The notes: generated by a model not told the origin, from the sequence alone. A DNA stretch of 39,179 nt from Phocaeicola plebeius (GCA_004558305.1 SFDG01000035.1:1-39179), one strand, 5' to 3'. Counted from the stretch's first letter, positions 23,509-32,259 are shown. Translations and numbers: made by a program.

Positions 23509-26232
23509 ATGAAGAAACTATTGTCATTACCTCCCAACCTGGTTGGGTGTTTCCACACAGATGCAGCCACGTGGCTGCCGAAGGAAAAGCGCATTCTGCT
23601 GCATGCCGGCGGACAAAGCAGACGGCTTCCCGCCTATGCTCCCTCCGGCAAAATCCTGACTCCTATCCCTGTCTACCGATGGGGGCGTGGACAGCGGCTC
23701 ACCCAGAACCTGCTGTCCTTGCAGTTGCCCCTTTACGAGCAAATCATGGAAAAAGCGCCGGCCCACCTGCATACCCTTATCGCCAGCGGTGACATCCTGC
23801 TACGGGCCTCTGAACCGCTACAGAAGATTCCCGAAGTGGATGTGGTCTGCTACGGGCTATGGGTAGAACCCACATTGGCCAAGAACCATGGGGTATTCGT
23901 CATGAATCGCCAGACACCCGACCGCCTGGAATATATGCTGCAGAAACCCAGTGTGGAAACGTTGGGTGAACTGATGCAACAGCATCTTTTCATGATGGAC
24001 ATCGGCGTATGGTTGCTGAGCGACCGAGCCGTGGAACTCTTGCTGAAGCGCTCTACGGCAGAAGGCCGTATCACTTACTACGATCTCTATTCAGAGTTCG
24101 GGCCTTCATTAGGCGAACACCCTCAGCACGATGATGCAGAAGTCAACACACTCTCTGTAGCCATCCTGCCATTGCCAGGTGGGGAATTCTATCATTACGG
24201 AACGAGCCGCGAAATGATTTCATCGACCCTCGCCGTACAGAACCTGGTGAAAGACCAGCGGGCCATTACCCTGAACAAGGTGAAGCCGCATCCGGCCATG
24301 TTCACGCAGAACGCAGACATCCACATTCCCCTGTCACCGGAAAACTCGGAGCTGTGGGTGGAAAACAGCTATATCGCTCCACAGTGGCACATCAGCCACC
24401 GCAACATCATTACCGGTGTCCCCGTCAATGACTGGTCCCTTCATCTGCCGGCAGAAGTCTGTGTGGACATCGTCCCCATCGGTGAAGCAGACTATGCCGC
24501 CCGTCCCTATGGATTCAACGATGCCTTCCGTGGACAGCTGACAGACACCGCCACCTGCTACCTCGGCAGTCCGGTCACTGAATGGCTGAAGGCACACGAC
24601 CTGCAAGCGAACGACATCGAAGGGAACCACGACCTGCAGGCAGCACGGATCTTCCCCGTCTGCGGTTCGGTAGAAGAAACCGGAAAGGTCCTGGCATGGA
24701 TGATCCGTCCGGCGGCCGCTCCCGAAGGAAAGGCCATCTGGCAGTCTGCCCGGAAGCTGTCGGCCGACGAGCTATCCACCTATGCCAACCTACGACGGTT
24801 GGTTGACCAACGCCAACAATTCCGCAACGGCAACTGGACGGCCTTGGCAAAGAACCATCAGCGAAGCGTCTTCTATCAGTTGAACCTTCAGGAAGCTGCC
24901 GAAGAATTTGCCCATAACCGACTGGAACTGCCAGCTCGGCCTGATACGGCTACCACTCCGCTGCTGACCCGCATCAGCGATGCCATGTTCCGTTCGCGCG
25001 TGCATGAGCTGATCGGTCACCCGTCGGAAGCCCTTGATGAAGAAGCCAGTGCTTTCCGCCTGATGCGAGAAGGGCTCTGTACTCAAGAAGGGCTCCGTTC
25101 CTATCCCCAACTGTCGGTCTATCCCGACCAGATTGTGTGGGGACGAAGTCCGGTGCGCATCGATCTGGCCGGCGGGTGGACAGACACACCGCCCTATTGC
25201 CTGAGTGAGGGGGGAAATGTCATCAACATCGCCATTACCCTGAACGGACAGCCTCCGCTACAGGTCTACCTGAAGCCGTCGAAAGAATATCATATCGTCT
25301 TGCGTTCCATCGACCTGGGAGCCATGGAAATCCTCTCCACCTTCGAGGAACTCTACCGCTTCAATGTGGTCGGTTCACCGTTCTCTATCCCCAAAGCCGC
25401 TCTGGCATTGGCCGGTTTTCATCCTCATTTCTGCAGCGAACGCTACCCGAGCCTGGCAGACCAGCTGAAAGCTTTTGGCTGCGGCATCGAGGTCACCCTG
25501 CTGTCGGCCATTCCTGCCGGTTCGGGGCTGGGCACCAGTTCCATCCTGGCGGCAACCATGCTGGGAGCCGTGAACGACTTCTGCGGATTGGGCTGGGACA
25601 AGATGGAAATCGGAAAACAGACGCTGGTACTGGAACAGTTGCTTACCACCGGCGGAGGATGGCAAGACCAGTTCGGAGGACTGCTGCCGGGCATCAAACT
25701 GCTGCAGACAGAAAAAGGTTGGGGGCAGAATCCGTTGGTAAGATGGCTGCCGGAGCACCTGTTTACTGACACTGCCTACAAGAACTGCCACCTATTATAT
25801 TATACCGGACTGACCCGTACGGCCAAAGGCATCCTGGCGGAGATTGTAAAGGGAATGTTCCTGAACAGTACCCATCATCTGGAACGCTTACGGCAGATGA
25901 AGCAGCATGCCCTTGACATGTTCGATGCCATCCAGCGCAACCAATACGAGGAAATGGCCCGTCTGGTCGGTGTGACCTGGCGACAGAACCAGGCTCTGGA
26001 CAGCGGTACGAATCCGGCAGAGGTGCAGCAGATCATTTCGATGATCGATGACTGGTGTCTGGGCTACAAGCTGCCCGGAGCCGGAGGAGGAGGTTACCTC
26101 TACATTGCCGCTAAGGACGAGGAAGCCGCCGCACGTATCCGCAAGACCCTGAACGAACACCGGCCGAACGACAAGGCCCGGTTCGTAGAAATGGCTCTCA
26201 GCCACGCCGGACTGGAGGTGTCGAGAAGTTGA
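23509..26232 (+). CDS. fkp: Bifunctional fucokinase/GDP-fucose pyrophosphorylase
   Basis: This 907-residue protein matches FKP, which turns exogenous L-fucose into fucose-1-P and then GDP-fucose in the cytoplasm. The N-terminal guanylyltransferase half has HAGGQSRRLP (from H32). The C-terminal GHMP kinase half has GRSPVRIDLAGGWTDTPPY, the P-loop PAGSGLGTSS (from P669) and the C-terminal KLPGAGGGGY motif. B. fragilis FKP is about 949 residues, so this is slightly short but complete. GDP-fucose feeds fucosylation of capsule and of surface and periplasmic glycoproteins in Bacteroides. It follows the export genes by 27 bases. Its stop abuts the stop of the convergent EnvC-like gene, and its likely terminator (26242-26276) lies inside that gene. 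Confidence 0.95.
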   Translation: MKKLLSLPPNLVGCFHTDAATWLPKEKRILLHAGGQSRRLPAYAPSGKILTPIPVYRWGRGQRLTQNLLSLQLPLYEQIMEKAPAHLHTLIASGDILLRASEPLQKIPEVDVVCYGLWVEPTLAKNHGVFVMNRQTPDRLEYMLQKPSVETLGELMQQHLFMMDIGVWLLSDRAVELLLKRSTAEGRITYYDLYSEFGPSLGEHPQHDDAEVNTLSVAILPLPGGEFYHYGTSREMISSTLAVQNLVKDQRAITLNKVKPHPAMFTQNADIHIPLSPENSELWVENSYIAPQWHISHRNIITGVPVNDWSLHLPAEVCVDIVPIGEADYAARPYGFNDAFRGQLTDTATCYLGSPVTEWLKAHDLQANDIEGNHDLQAARIFPVCGSVEETGKVLAWMIRPAAAPEGKAIWQSARKLSADELSTYANLRRLVDQRQQFRNGNWTALAKNHQRSVFYQLNLQEAAEEFAHNRLELPARPDTATTPLLTRISDAMFRSRVHELIGHPSEALDEEASAFRLMREGLCTQEGLRSYPQLSVYPDQIVWGRSPVRIDLAGGWTDTPPYCLSEGGNVINIAITLNGQPPLQVYLKPSKEYHIVLRSIDLGAMEILSTFEELYRFNVVGSPFSIPKAALALAGFHPHFCSERYPSLADQLKAFGCGIEVTLLSAIPAGSGLGTSSILAATMLGAVNDFCGLGWDKMEIGKQTLVLEQLLTTGGGWQDQFGGLLPGIKLLQTEKGWGQNPLVRWLPEHLFTDTAYKNCHLLYYTGLTRTAKGILAEIVKGMFLNSTHHLERLRQMKQHALDMFDAIQRNQYEEMARLVGVTWRQNQALDSGTNPAEVQQIISMIDDWCLGYKLPGAGGGGYLYIAAKDEEAAARIRKTLNEHRPNDKARFVEMALSHAGLEVSRS

Positions 26233-27615
26233 TTAGTGTTTCAGCCAAGCTTCCGGATTGAGCTTGGCTGTTTCCTTGCGGAGCTGGAAATGGAGAATCG
26301 TATTTCCCTCCGCATCGGTATGGATTTGTCCGATGACATCGCGGGCCTTCAGCAGGCTGCCCTTACGGATCTGTACATTGGAGAGATTGCAATAGACCGA
26401 AATATAGTTGCCATGACGCACCAATACATTGGACAATCCATTGTACTGGAAAATGGCAGAAACCTCTCCGTCGAACACGCAGCGGGCCATGGCCCCACTC
26501 TTGCCTTTGATATCCACGCCCTTGTTGTCCAGCCGCACATGACGCAATCCCTCCACCTGGTACTGGCCATAATGCCCCACGATGACATACGGGCCGGTAA
26601 CCGGTATGGGCAGGTGTCCCTTGTTGTTCTCGAAGACAGCCGAGAGCCTCCGGTCTTCCGAATCGATTTTATAGGCTTCCATCTTCGTGGCCGCGGCAGG
26701 ACGTGAAGAGGCTGCAGCAGTTGTCGTCCGTGAAGAGCCCGCTTCCCCTGCAGCATTGCTGGAAGACTTGGCAGAACGAGCCAGCCGATCCGCTTCTGCT
26801 GCCTTGGCTGCCGCCGCTGCTTCAGCTGCCCGACGGGCTTCCTCCTCCTTGCGTTTGCGCTCTTCCTCTGCCCGTTTGCGGGCTTTCTCTATTTCGATAG
26901 CAATCAACCGGTCGATTTCCTTGTTCAGCTGTTCTGCCGCACGCCGCTGACGGTTCAATTCATTTTGAATACCTTTCTGTTTCTTCTGCAGGGAAGCCAG
27001 CACTTCCTTTTTCTCCTTTTCCTGCTGTTCGAGCTTCTGTGCTGATTGCTGCACTTCGTTCAGCAGGCGTTCTTTCGCCTGACGAGTTGCCTGCAACTGG
27101 TCCTTTTTCTCGTTCACCTGTTCACGCTTTTTCTCCACTTGCATTCCCTGAAGCCGCTGATAGTCGGCATACTGGCGTACATACCTCAAGCGGCGGTACA
27201 TCTGTCCCAGAGTCTCGGCCGAAAAAACGAACATCAGCTTCTCCTGGATAGAGCGGTTGCGGTAGAGGTAATTCACCGACTTGTCATATTTGCTCCGGGC
27301 CTCTGCCAGCTCCTTCTGCAACTGGTGCAACTCCCGTTCCACTTTCGTGATTTCCCGCTGCACCGTTTTCACATCCCCTTCCACCGACGCCAGGTACTTT
27401 TTCCGTTCCTCAATCTGTCCCGACAACAAGGCCAGGTTCGAAAGCTGGCTTTTCACATCCTTCCTGGTCGAGGTAAGCAGCGTTTCCGATTCAGTGATCT
27501 GCTGCTGCAACTCCGTGTGCTGCTTTTCCAGCTCACGGATTTTCTTGCTCGACTGGGCAAATACGGCAGAACAGCCTCCCACCGCCAACAGGAACAGGCA
27601 AACCAGGTGTTTCAT
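26233..27615 (-). CDS. EnvC-like murein hydrolase activator (degenerate LytM)
   Basis: This 460-residue periplasmic protein has a signal peptide (cleavage at VFA-Q). A long coiled coil runs over ~22-280 (LEKQHTELQQQITESETLL onward), followed by an Ala/Ser-rich linker and a C-terminal LytM (M23) domain (~340-460). The domain is degenerate. The first zinc ligand in the usual His-x-Gly-x-Asp motif is Asn (NKGVDIKG), and the usual Tyr-x-His-Leu is YCNL, while LHFQL remains. E. coli EnvC also lacks a catalytic centre and works by activating amidases at division, so an activator role fits. It is the last gene of the dut-TPR-DUF4292-envC series, with its start overlapping the previous stop (ATGA). 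Confidence 0.87.
   Translation of the reverse strand: MKHLVCLFLLAVGGCSAVFAQSSKKIRELEKQHTELQQQITESETLLTSTRKDVKSQLSNLALLSGQIEERKKYLASVEGDVKTVQREITKVERELHQLQKELAEARSKYDKSVNYLYRNRSIQEKLMFVFSAETLGQMYRRLRYVRQYADYQRLQGMQVEKKREQVNEKKDQLQATRQAKERLLNEVQQSAQKLEQQEKEKKEVLASLQKKQKGIQNELNRQRRAAEQLNKEIDRLIAIEIEKARKRAEEERKRKEEEARRAAEAAAAAKAAEADRLARSAKSSSNAAGEAGSSRTTTAAASSRPAAATKMEAYKIDSEDRRLSAVFENNKGHLPIPVTGPYVIVGHYGQYQVEGLRHVRLDNKGVDIKGKSGAMARCVFDGEVSAIFQYNGLSNVLVRHGNYISVYCNLSNVQIRKGSLLKARDVIGQIHTDAEGNTILHFQLRKETAKLNPEAWLKH
26242..26276 (+). terminator. fkp terminator located inside the envC-like coding region
   Basis: A perfect 10-bp stem (26242-26251 with 26261-26270), a 9-base loop and a TTTCCTT tail begin 9 bases after the fkp stop. 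The same bases encode the last ten or so residues of the convergent EnvC-like protein on the minus strand. Confidence 0.65.
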
Positions 27616-28442
27616 TGTTTCGAGAGTATTTTCAGGATTTCTTCAACCGTCACTTCATGATAACGAGAGGGAATCTCCGTCCGTGCCTCCCAGTGGGCAT
27701 GGACATTCAGACGAGAGAACTTCATGTCCAGCGAAAGCGGGGTAGAAGCTCCCGACACGGCCAGCAACATGTGCTGGGGGAAAAGACGCCCTTCCAGTTC
27801 GGAGAATTCCGAATAGTCCCATGTCAGTCCGTACGCAGTGTTCCGCACCGCAATATCACTCTGCAAGAGTTGCGGACGAAGCACCGATGTCCGGAAAGTA
27901 TAATCCAGCTTACGGCCGGCCGCTACCTGCAACAAAGCATGTTCCGTCCCCACCTGAATGCGGAAGGCTGCCGCATCGCCCGCCTCCAGACGCGCCTTGC
28001 CAGGCAGGAAAAGTTCGTTCAGGAACAGACATTGGAGAATATTGTAATCCAAATCCGCCTTGGCCCAGGCACTGATTTCTGCAAAACTGACCTGCACGTA
28101 CCGTTTGTTGACACGGTCAAGCAACAGAATACCCTCGGGACTGATTTCCAAACGAGCCACTTCGATGCCCAATACGGGAGCTACCAGCAGTTGGATAGCC
28201 TCATCGCGTTTCAACCGCAAGGTCGCATTGACCCGTGTCTTTTCTTTCTTGCCCAAATCCAGCGTCAGTGCCACTTTCCCACTGACACTCTCCCAAGTGG
28301 GAGCCAGGCGGATCACTTGCTCCAAGTAGTCGGTGCCTGTCAGACCACCCACCATTGGCACTTCCGTTGTCTTGCGGCTGGTACCGCAGGAGGCCAGCAT
28401 TCCTGCCAGCACAATGCCCCAAAGTAGAATAACTTTCTTCAT
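27612..28442 (-). CDS. DUF4292 lipoprotein, LolB-like
   Basis: I start this at 28442, where a lipoprotein signal begins (MKKVILLWGIVLAGMLASC), giving 276 residues. The upstream in-frame ATG at 28499 overlaps the TPR gene stop as TAATG and would add 19 charged residues, so it remains possible through translational coupling. The mature N-terminus CGTSRK lacks a surface-export signal, so it should face the periplasm. The body (WESVSGKVALTLDLG, RLKRDEAIQLLVAPVLGIEV, EGILLLDRVNKRY) follows the pattern of LolA/LolB half-barrels: a Gly-strand, a Pro-x-Leu-Gly turn and a repeated strand order. The DUF4292 call is likely; the LolB-like role is inference. Confidence 0.75.
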   Translation of the reverse strand: MKKVILLWGIVLAGMLASCGTSRKTTEVPMVGGLTGTDYLEQVIRLAPTWESVSGKVALTLDLGKKEKTRVNATLRLKRDEAIQLLVAPVLGIEVARLEISPEGILLLDRVNKRYVQVSFAEISAWAKADLDYNILQCLFLNELFLPGKARLEAGDAAAFRIQVGTEHALLQVAAGRKLDYTFRTSVLRPQLLQSDIAVRNTAYGLTWDYSEFSELEGRLFPQHMLLAVSGASTPLSLDMKFSRLNVHAHWEARTEIPSRYHEVTVEEILKILSKQ

Positions 28443-28498
28443 GTTACGATGATTGCTTTTTCTATCCACATGATGATAATAACTTCTCTTGCCCTCCA

Positions 28499-30292
28499 TT
28501 ATGGTATGTACTTTTTCAGGCGAATCTTTTGCTTCAGACGCTTCAGTTCTGCCTCCGGACGAGGTGCAGACCCTTCACTGGAATCCGGGCCTATGGTATC
28601 GGCCTTTATCCAGTATTCCAACGCCTTTTGCTTCTCACCTATGTGATAATAGATATCTCCACAGTGTTCCACTACCACCTGGCTGGAATCCCCACCGTTA
28701 CGCAGGGCCTGATCGATATAGAGGCGGGCCTCCGTATACCGTCCCTTCTCGAACAGAATCCAGGCATACGTGTCCAGGTACGTTCCGTTCTCCGGTTCCG
28801 CCTTGACCGTCTTGTAGCTCATCTCCTCCGCCTTGTCCAGCTGTACTCGCTCCACCGAAAGGTAATACGCATAATTGTTCATGGTGGCAATGTTGTTCGG
28901 ATTGTATACCAGCGACGAGTCATACGCCGCATACGCCTCGGCAGACATTCCTTTCTGGTGGTACAAATCACCCAATATGGAATAGAAATCGGAGGCAATA
29001 TTCTTGTCACTCTGTGCATTGATTTGCTTTACTCCCCGCTGGAAGACCTTCAGGGCCTGATCGGTCTCCTCCTTTTGGTAATGTGCCAGTCCCAGGTAAT
29101 AGTAAAACTCCAGTGCCTCAGGATGGTACTCCAGTGCCGGCGTTGCCAGGCGGATGACATCATCCAGCCGATTGCCGCCGATGGCAAAACTCATCAGTTG
29201 CAGACGGGCCGGCTTATTGTCCGGCTCGATGCGGAGAACCTGCTCTAACACCGGTTCGGACTGGCGGTCCATGCGCTTGCTCAGCAAGTATTGCGAATAA
29301 AGCATCGGCACATCCGCATTGGGTTGCGGACGCTCCAGCACCTTGTCGAACAAGGCGGTGACCAGCGTACTGTCCAGCTGTTCCGACTCCGCCTTGGCGA
29401 TAAACTGACGGAGAATGTTCAGCTTGGCCGTCGTTTCCACATTATCATTCAGCAAAATAGTGTCCAGCTGCAGCTGATACAGGCTGTCGTTGCCCGTCTG
29501 CTGGTAATAATTGGCCATCGACAACAGGGCAGGTGCATAGCCCGGCACTTCCTGAAGGATTTCCTGATAGGTACGATATGCCTCCTCCGGCTCCCCATTG
29601 TTCATGTAGACATCTCCCAAGATAGTCTTATAACGCATATCGTACGGATATTCTTTCGACAAGCTCTCGATTTCCGTGAACGCCTGTTCCCGGTTGTCCA
29701 GCAACAGATACATCCTGAACTTCTCCATACTCAGCTGTTCCGACTTGCCGTCCAGTTCTTCCAGACGGTCGAGTACCTCTACCGCACGGTCATACTGCTT
29801 GGTATGCGTATAGAGTTCGGTCAGTGCAATCAAAGGCTCCAGCCGGTTCGGGAACTGTTCGGCCATGTCCTCATAGACAGCGATGGTCTTGGGCACCTCC
29901 CGTTTCAACTGATAATAAGAAGCCAGCGTCTGCTTGTACCAAAAATTATCCGGCACCAGTTCAATGGCCTTTTTGAGTGCTGCCTCCGCCTGTTCATCCT
30001 GTCCCAAACCCATGTACAGGCGAGACAGTTCATAGAGTACCGCTCCCGAACGAGGCTGGATATCCAGACAATGCCGCATCAGTGCATAAGCCGCCGAATA
30101 GTCCTCCTTCTGCTTCATCCGCAATGCCTCCAGGAAAAAATAATCCAGCTTGCGCTGCTCCTCGGAAGACAGTTCTGCCACTTGCTCCACAGCCAGCACA
30201 CTGCGCGAGGGCCGTGGAGTAGCGCCACAGGCCACCAGCAGCAACGACAGGCAGACAACGGCTAAAATGTTATTTCTTCTCTTGTTATTCAT
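28499..30292 (-). CDS. TPR-repeat lipoprotein
   Basis: This 597-residue protein has a lipoprotein signal ending in LLVAC. The mature N-terminus CGATPRPSRS has no acidic export signal, so a periplasm-facing anchor is expected. The rest is a long series of tetratricopeptide repeats, for example AYALMRHCLDIQPRSGAVLYELSRLY, DEQAEAALKKAIELVPDN, DRAVEVLDRLEEL and a C-terminal KALEYWIKADTIG. TPR proteins are scaffolds and no enzyme motif is present. It sits between dut and the DUF4292 gene on one strand, 33 bases after dut and overlapping the next possible start. Co-occurrence with a LolB-like lipoprotein and an EnvC-like activator suggests an envelope assembly role. Confidence 0.82.
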   Translation of the reverse strand: MNNKRRNNILAVVCLSLLLVACGATPRPSRSVLAVEQVAELSSEEQRKLDYFFLEALRMKQKEDYSAAYALMRHCLDIQPRSGAVLYELSRLYMGLGQDEQAEAALKKAIELVPDNFWYKQTLASYYQLKREVPKTIAVYEDMAEQFPNRLEPLIALTELYTHTKQYDRAVEVLDRLEELDGKSEQLSMEKFRMYLLLDNREQAFTEIESLSKEYPYDMRYKTILGDVYMNNGEPEEAYRTYQEILQEVPGYAPALLSMANYYQQTGNDSLYQLQLDTILLNDNVETTAKLNILRQFIAKAESEQLDSTLVTALFDKVLERPQPNADVPMLYSQYLLSKRMDRQSEPVLEQVLRIEPDNKPARLQLMSFAIGGNRLDDVIRLATPALEYHPEALEFYYYLGLAHYQKEETDQALKVFQRGVKQINAQSDKNIASDFYSILGDLYHQKGMSAEAYAAYDSSLVYNPNNIATMNNYAYYLSVERVQLDKAEEMSYKTVKAEPENGTYLDTYAWILFEKGRYTEARLYIDQALRNGGDSSQVVVEHCGDIYYHIGEKQKALEYWIKADTIGPDSSEGSAPRPEAELKRLKQKIRLKKYIP

Positions 30293-30325
30293 CCCAAACT
30301 ACTCATAAATACTTAGTCCTGCCAC

Positions 30326-30760
30326 TCATTTCACACCGGTGTGTCCGAATCCTCCGGCTCCACGCTCGGTTTCCTCCAGCACATCCACCGGCAACCAGTG
30401 CACCCGCTCGTAACGGGCTATTACCAGCTGGGCAATCCGTTCACCATCCTCCACCACAAATTCCTCTTGCGACAAGTTGGCCAGAATGACTCCGATTTCT
30501 CCCCGATAGTCTGCGTCGATCGTACCCGGCGCATTCAGCAAGGTAATGCCATGCTTCAGCGCCAGTCCGCTGCGGGGCCTTACCTGAGCCTCATAACCTT
30601 CCGGCAGGGCGATATACAAGCCGGTAGGTATCAATCTGCGTTCCATCGGTTTCAAGGTAACTGGCCCGTCAAGATTAGCCCGCAAATCCATGCCCGCCGA
30701 AAGTGCCGTGGCATACTGCGGCAAAGCGTGTTTCGAATGATTGATGATGCTTACTTCCAT
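30326..30760 (-). CDS. dut: dUTP diphosphatase
   Basis: This 144-residue protein has all five motifs of trimeric dUTPase in order: AGMDLRA, PRSGLALKHG, GTIDADYRGEIGVIL, GERIAQLVI and the C-terminal RGAGGFGHTG arm that closes over the substrate. It hydrolyses dUTP to dUMP and PPi, keeping uracil out of DNA and feeding dTMP synthesis. Length is typical. It is the first gene of a minus-strand series with three envelope genes and is divergent from a dGTPase-like gene, which also acts on the dNTP pool. Confidence 0.97.
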   Translation of the reverse strand: MEVSIINHSKHALPQYATALSAGMDLRANLDGPVTLKPMERRLIPTGLYIALPEGYEAQVRPRSGLALKHGITLLNAPGTIDADYRGEIGVILANLSQEEFVVEDGERIAQLVIARYERVHWLPVDVLEETERGAGGFGHTGVK

Positions 30761-30831
30761 ACATGATCTATTTTAGGCACGAAAATACGACATTTACCCG
30801 AACTATCGGCATCTTTATCAATTTTTAAGCC

Positions 30832-30839
30832 TATCTTTG
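30832..30839 (+). promoter_or_regulatory. Bacteroidales -7 element for the dGTPase gene
   Basis: TATCTTTG matches TAnnTTTG exactly and lies 16 bases before the ATG at 30856, giving a very short leader. The -33 region is weak. No equally good element was found for dut on the other strand in the 95-base gap. Confidence 0.55.
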
Positions 30840-30855
30840 CATCAAACTTGACGAT

Positions 30856-32187
30856 ATGAACTGGAAACAACTCATCTCCAACAAACGCTTCGGGCAGGAG
30901 TCCCTGCATGCCTTGCGGAAAGAAGACCGAACAGAATTCCAACGTGACTATGACCGCCTTATCTTTTCCGCTCCCTTCCGGCGACTCCAAAACAAGACTC
31001 AGGTCTTTCCGCTGCCGGGCAGTATCTTTGTACACAACCGGTTGACACACAGTTTGGAGGTTTCATGTGTAGGCCGCTCGTTGGGCAACAATGTAGCGTC
31101 CCGTCTGCTGACACTGCATCCGGAACTGGCCGATACCCATCTGCCAGAGATCGGAGCGATCGTATCAGCAGCCTGTCTGGCACATGACCTGGGGAATCCC
31201 CCTTTCGGGCATTCCGGAGAAAAGGCCATCGGCACGTACTTCTCGGAAGGCAAAGGACAATCCCTCCGTGCACAGCTCAGTGAGGCAGAGTGGGAGGACC
31301 TGACCCACTTCGAAGGAAACGCGAATGCTTTCCGCCTGCTGACCCACCAGTTCCAGGGCCGCCGTCCCGGGGGATTCGTCATGACCTATTCCACGCTGGC
31401 CTCCATCGTGAAATACCCTTATTCCGCCAGCCTGGCCGGCAAGAAGCAGAAATTCGGTTTTTTCCTGACCGAGGAACAGAGTTTTGTCACCATCGCCGAC
31501 GAACTCGGCATGGCACGCCTCAGCGCGGAAGGTGCCCCCGTCCGTTATGCCCGTCATCCGTTGGTCTACTTGGTAGAGGCCGCCGACGACATCTGTTACC
31601 AGGTCATGGACATCGAAGATGCCTATAAGCTGAAGATACTCTCGGAAGCCGAGACCAAGGAGCTTTTCCTGGGCTTTGTTCCAGACGACCGGCGTTCCCA
31701 TGTATGTGAGATATGCCGGATGGTTCAGGATGCCAACGAACAGATTGCATATCTCCGTTCCACAGCCATCGGCGCGATGATTAAAGCCTGTGTCGACACG
31801 TTTGTGACCCATGAGACCGACATCCTGGCAGGTACATTCCAAGGGTCGCTTATCCAGCAAATGCCACTGTCCGTCCGGCAAGCCTACGAGCACTGTTCCC
31901 ACACAGCCTGTTCTAAGATCTATTGTTCGAAGGATGTACTCGATATCGAACTGGCCGGCCATCGTGTCATCTCCACTTTGGTCGACCTCATGATTGATGC
32001 CGTCCGCTTCCCGGAAAAGGCCTATTCACAACTGCTCATCCAGCGGGTCTCTCAACAATACGAAGTGCAGGCCCCCACTCTTTACGGCAAGATACAGGCC
32101 GTGCTCGACTACATCTCCGGTATGACTGATGTATATGCTCTTGACCTTTACCGAAAAATCAACGGCAACAGCCTTCCTGCTGTATAA
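30856..32187 (+). CDS. dgt: dGTP triphosphohydrolase-like HD protein
   Basis: This 443-residue protein has the Dgt/SAMHD1-type HD domain: H65 in RLTHSLEVS, H110-D111 in CLAHDLGNPPFGHSG with H119, and a downstream VEAADDICYQVMDIEDAYK block that supplies the last metal-binding Asp. The N-terminal RDYDRLIFSAPFRRLQNKTQV is the family's usual opening. Dgt enzymes cleave dNTPs to nucleoside and triphosphate and control dNTP pools; some also give phage resistance. Length matches the group annotated as deoxyguanosinetriphosphate triphosphohydrolase. It has its own -7 element and is followed by a long palindromic hairpin. Family assignment is firm; nucleotide preference is not readable. Confidence 0.92.
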   Translation: MNWKQLISNKRFGQESLHALRKEDRTEFQRDYDRLIFSAPFRRLQNKTQVFPLPGSIFVHNRLTHSLEVSCVGRSLGNNVASRLLTLHPELADTHLPEIGAIVSAACLAHDLGNPPFGHSGEKAIGTYFSEGKGQSLRAQLSEAEWEDLTHFEGNANAFRLLTHQFQGRRPGGFVMTYSTLASIVKYPYSASLAGKKQKFGFFLTEEQSFVTIADELGMARLSAEGAPVRYARHPLVYLVEAADDICYQVMDIEDAYKLKILSEAETKELFLGFVPDDRRSHVCEICRMVQDANEQIAYLRSTAIGAMIKACVDTFVTHETDILAGTFQGSLIQQMPLSVRQAYEHCSHTACSKIYCSKDVLDIELAGHRVISTLVDLMIDAVRFPEKAYSQLLIQRVSQQYEVQAPTLYGKIQAVLDYISGMTDVYALDLYRKINGNSLPAV

Positions 32188-32197
32188 AAGAGAGGAA

Positions 32198-32259
32198 GTG
32201 TCAAAACCCAACGATGCATGGCAAACTGCCATTCTGAGTGGCGAATCGTGTTTTGACAC
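32198..32259. terminator. 62-nt extended hairpin after dgt
   Basis: A perfect 10-bp stem (32198-32207 with 32250-32259) continues after a 3-base bulge as ACGAT/ATCGT (32211-32215 with 32245-32249). It encloses a further hairpin (ATGGCA with TGCCAT, 32218-32232). An outer GAGG/CCTC pairing extends it. It begins 11 bases past the dgt stop, with a pyrimidine-rich rather than pure T stretch after it. It may terminate or stabilise the dgt transcript. Confidence 0.7.

Noticed and set aside
30856..32187. A dGTPase-based anti-phage defence island
   Set aside because: Some Dgt proteins defend against phage, but here the neighbours are housekeeping (dut) and no other defence gene is present.
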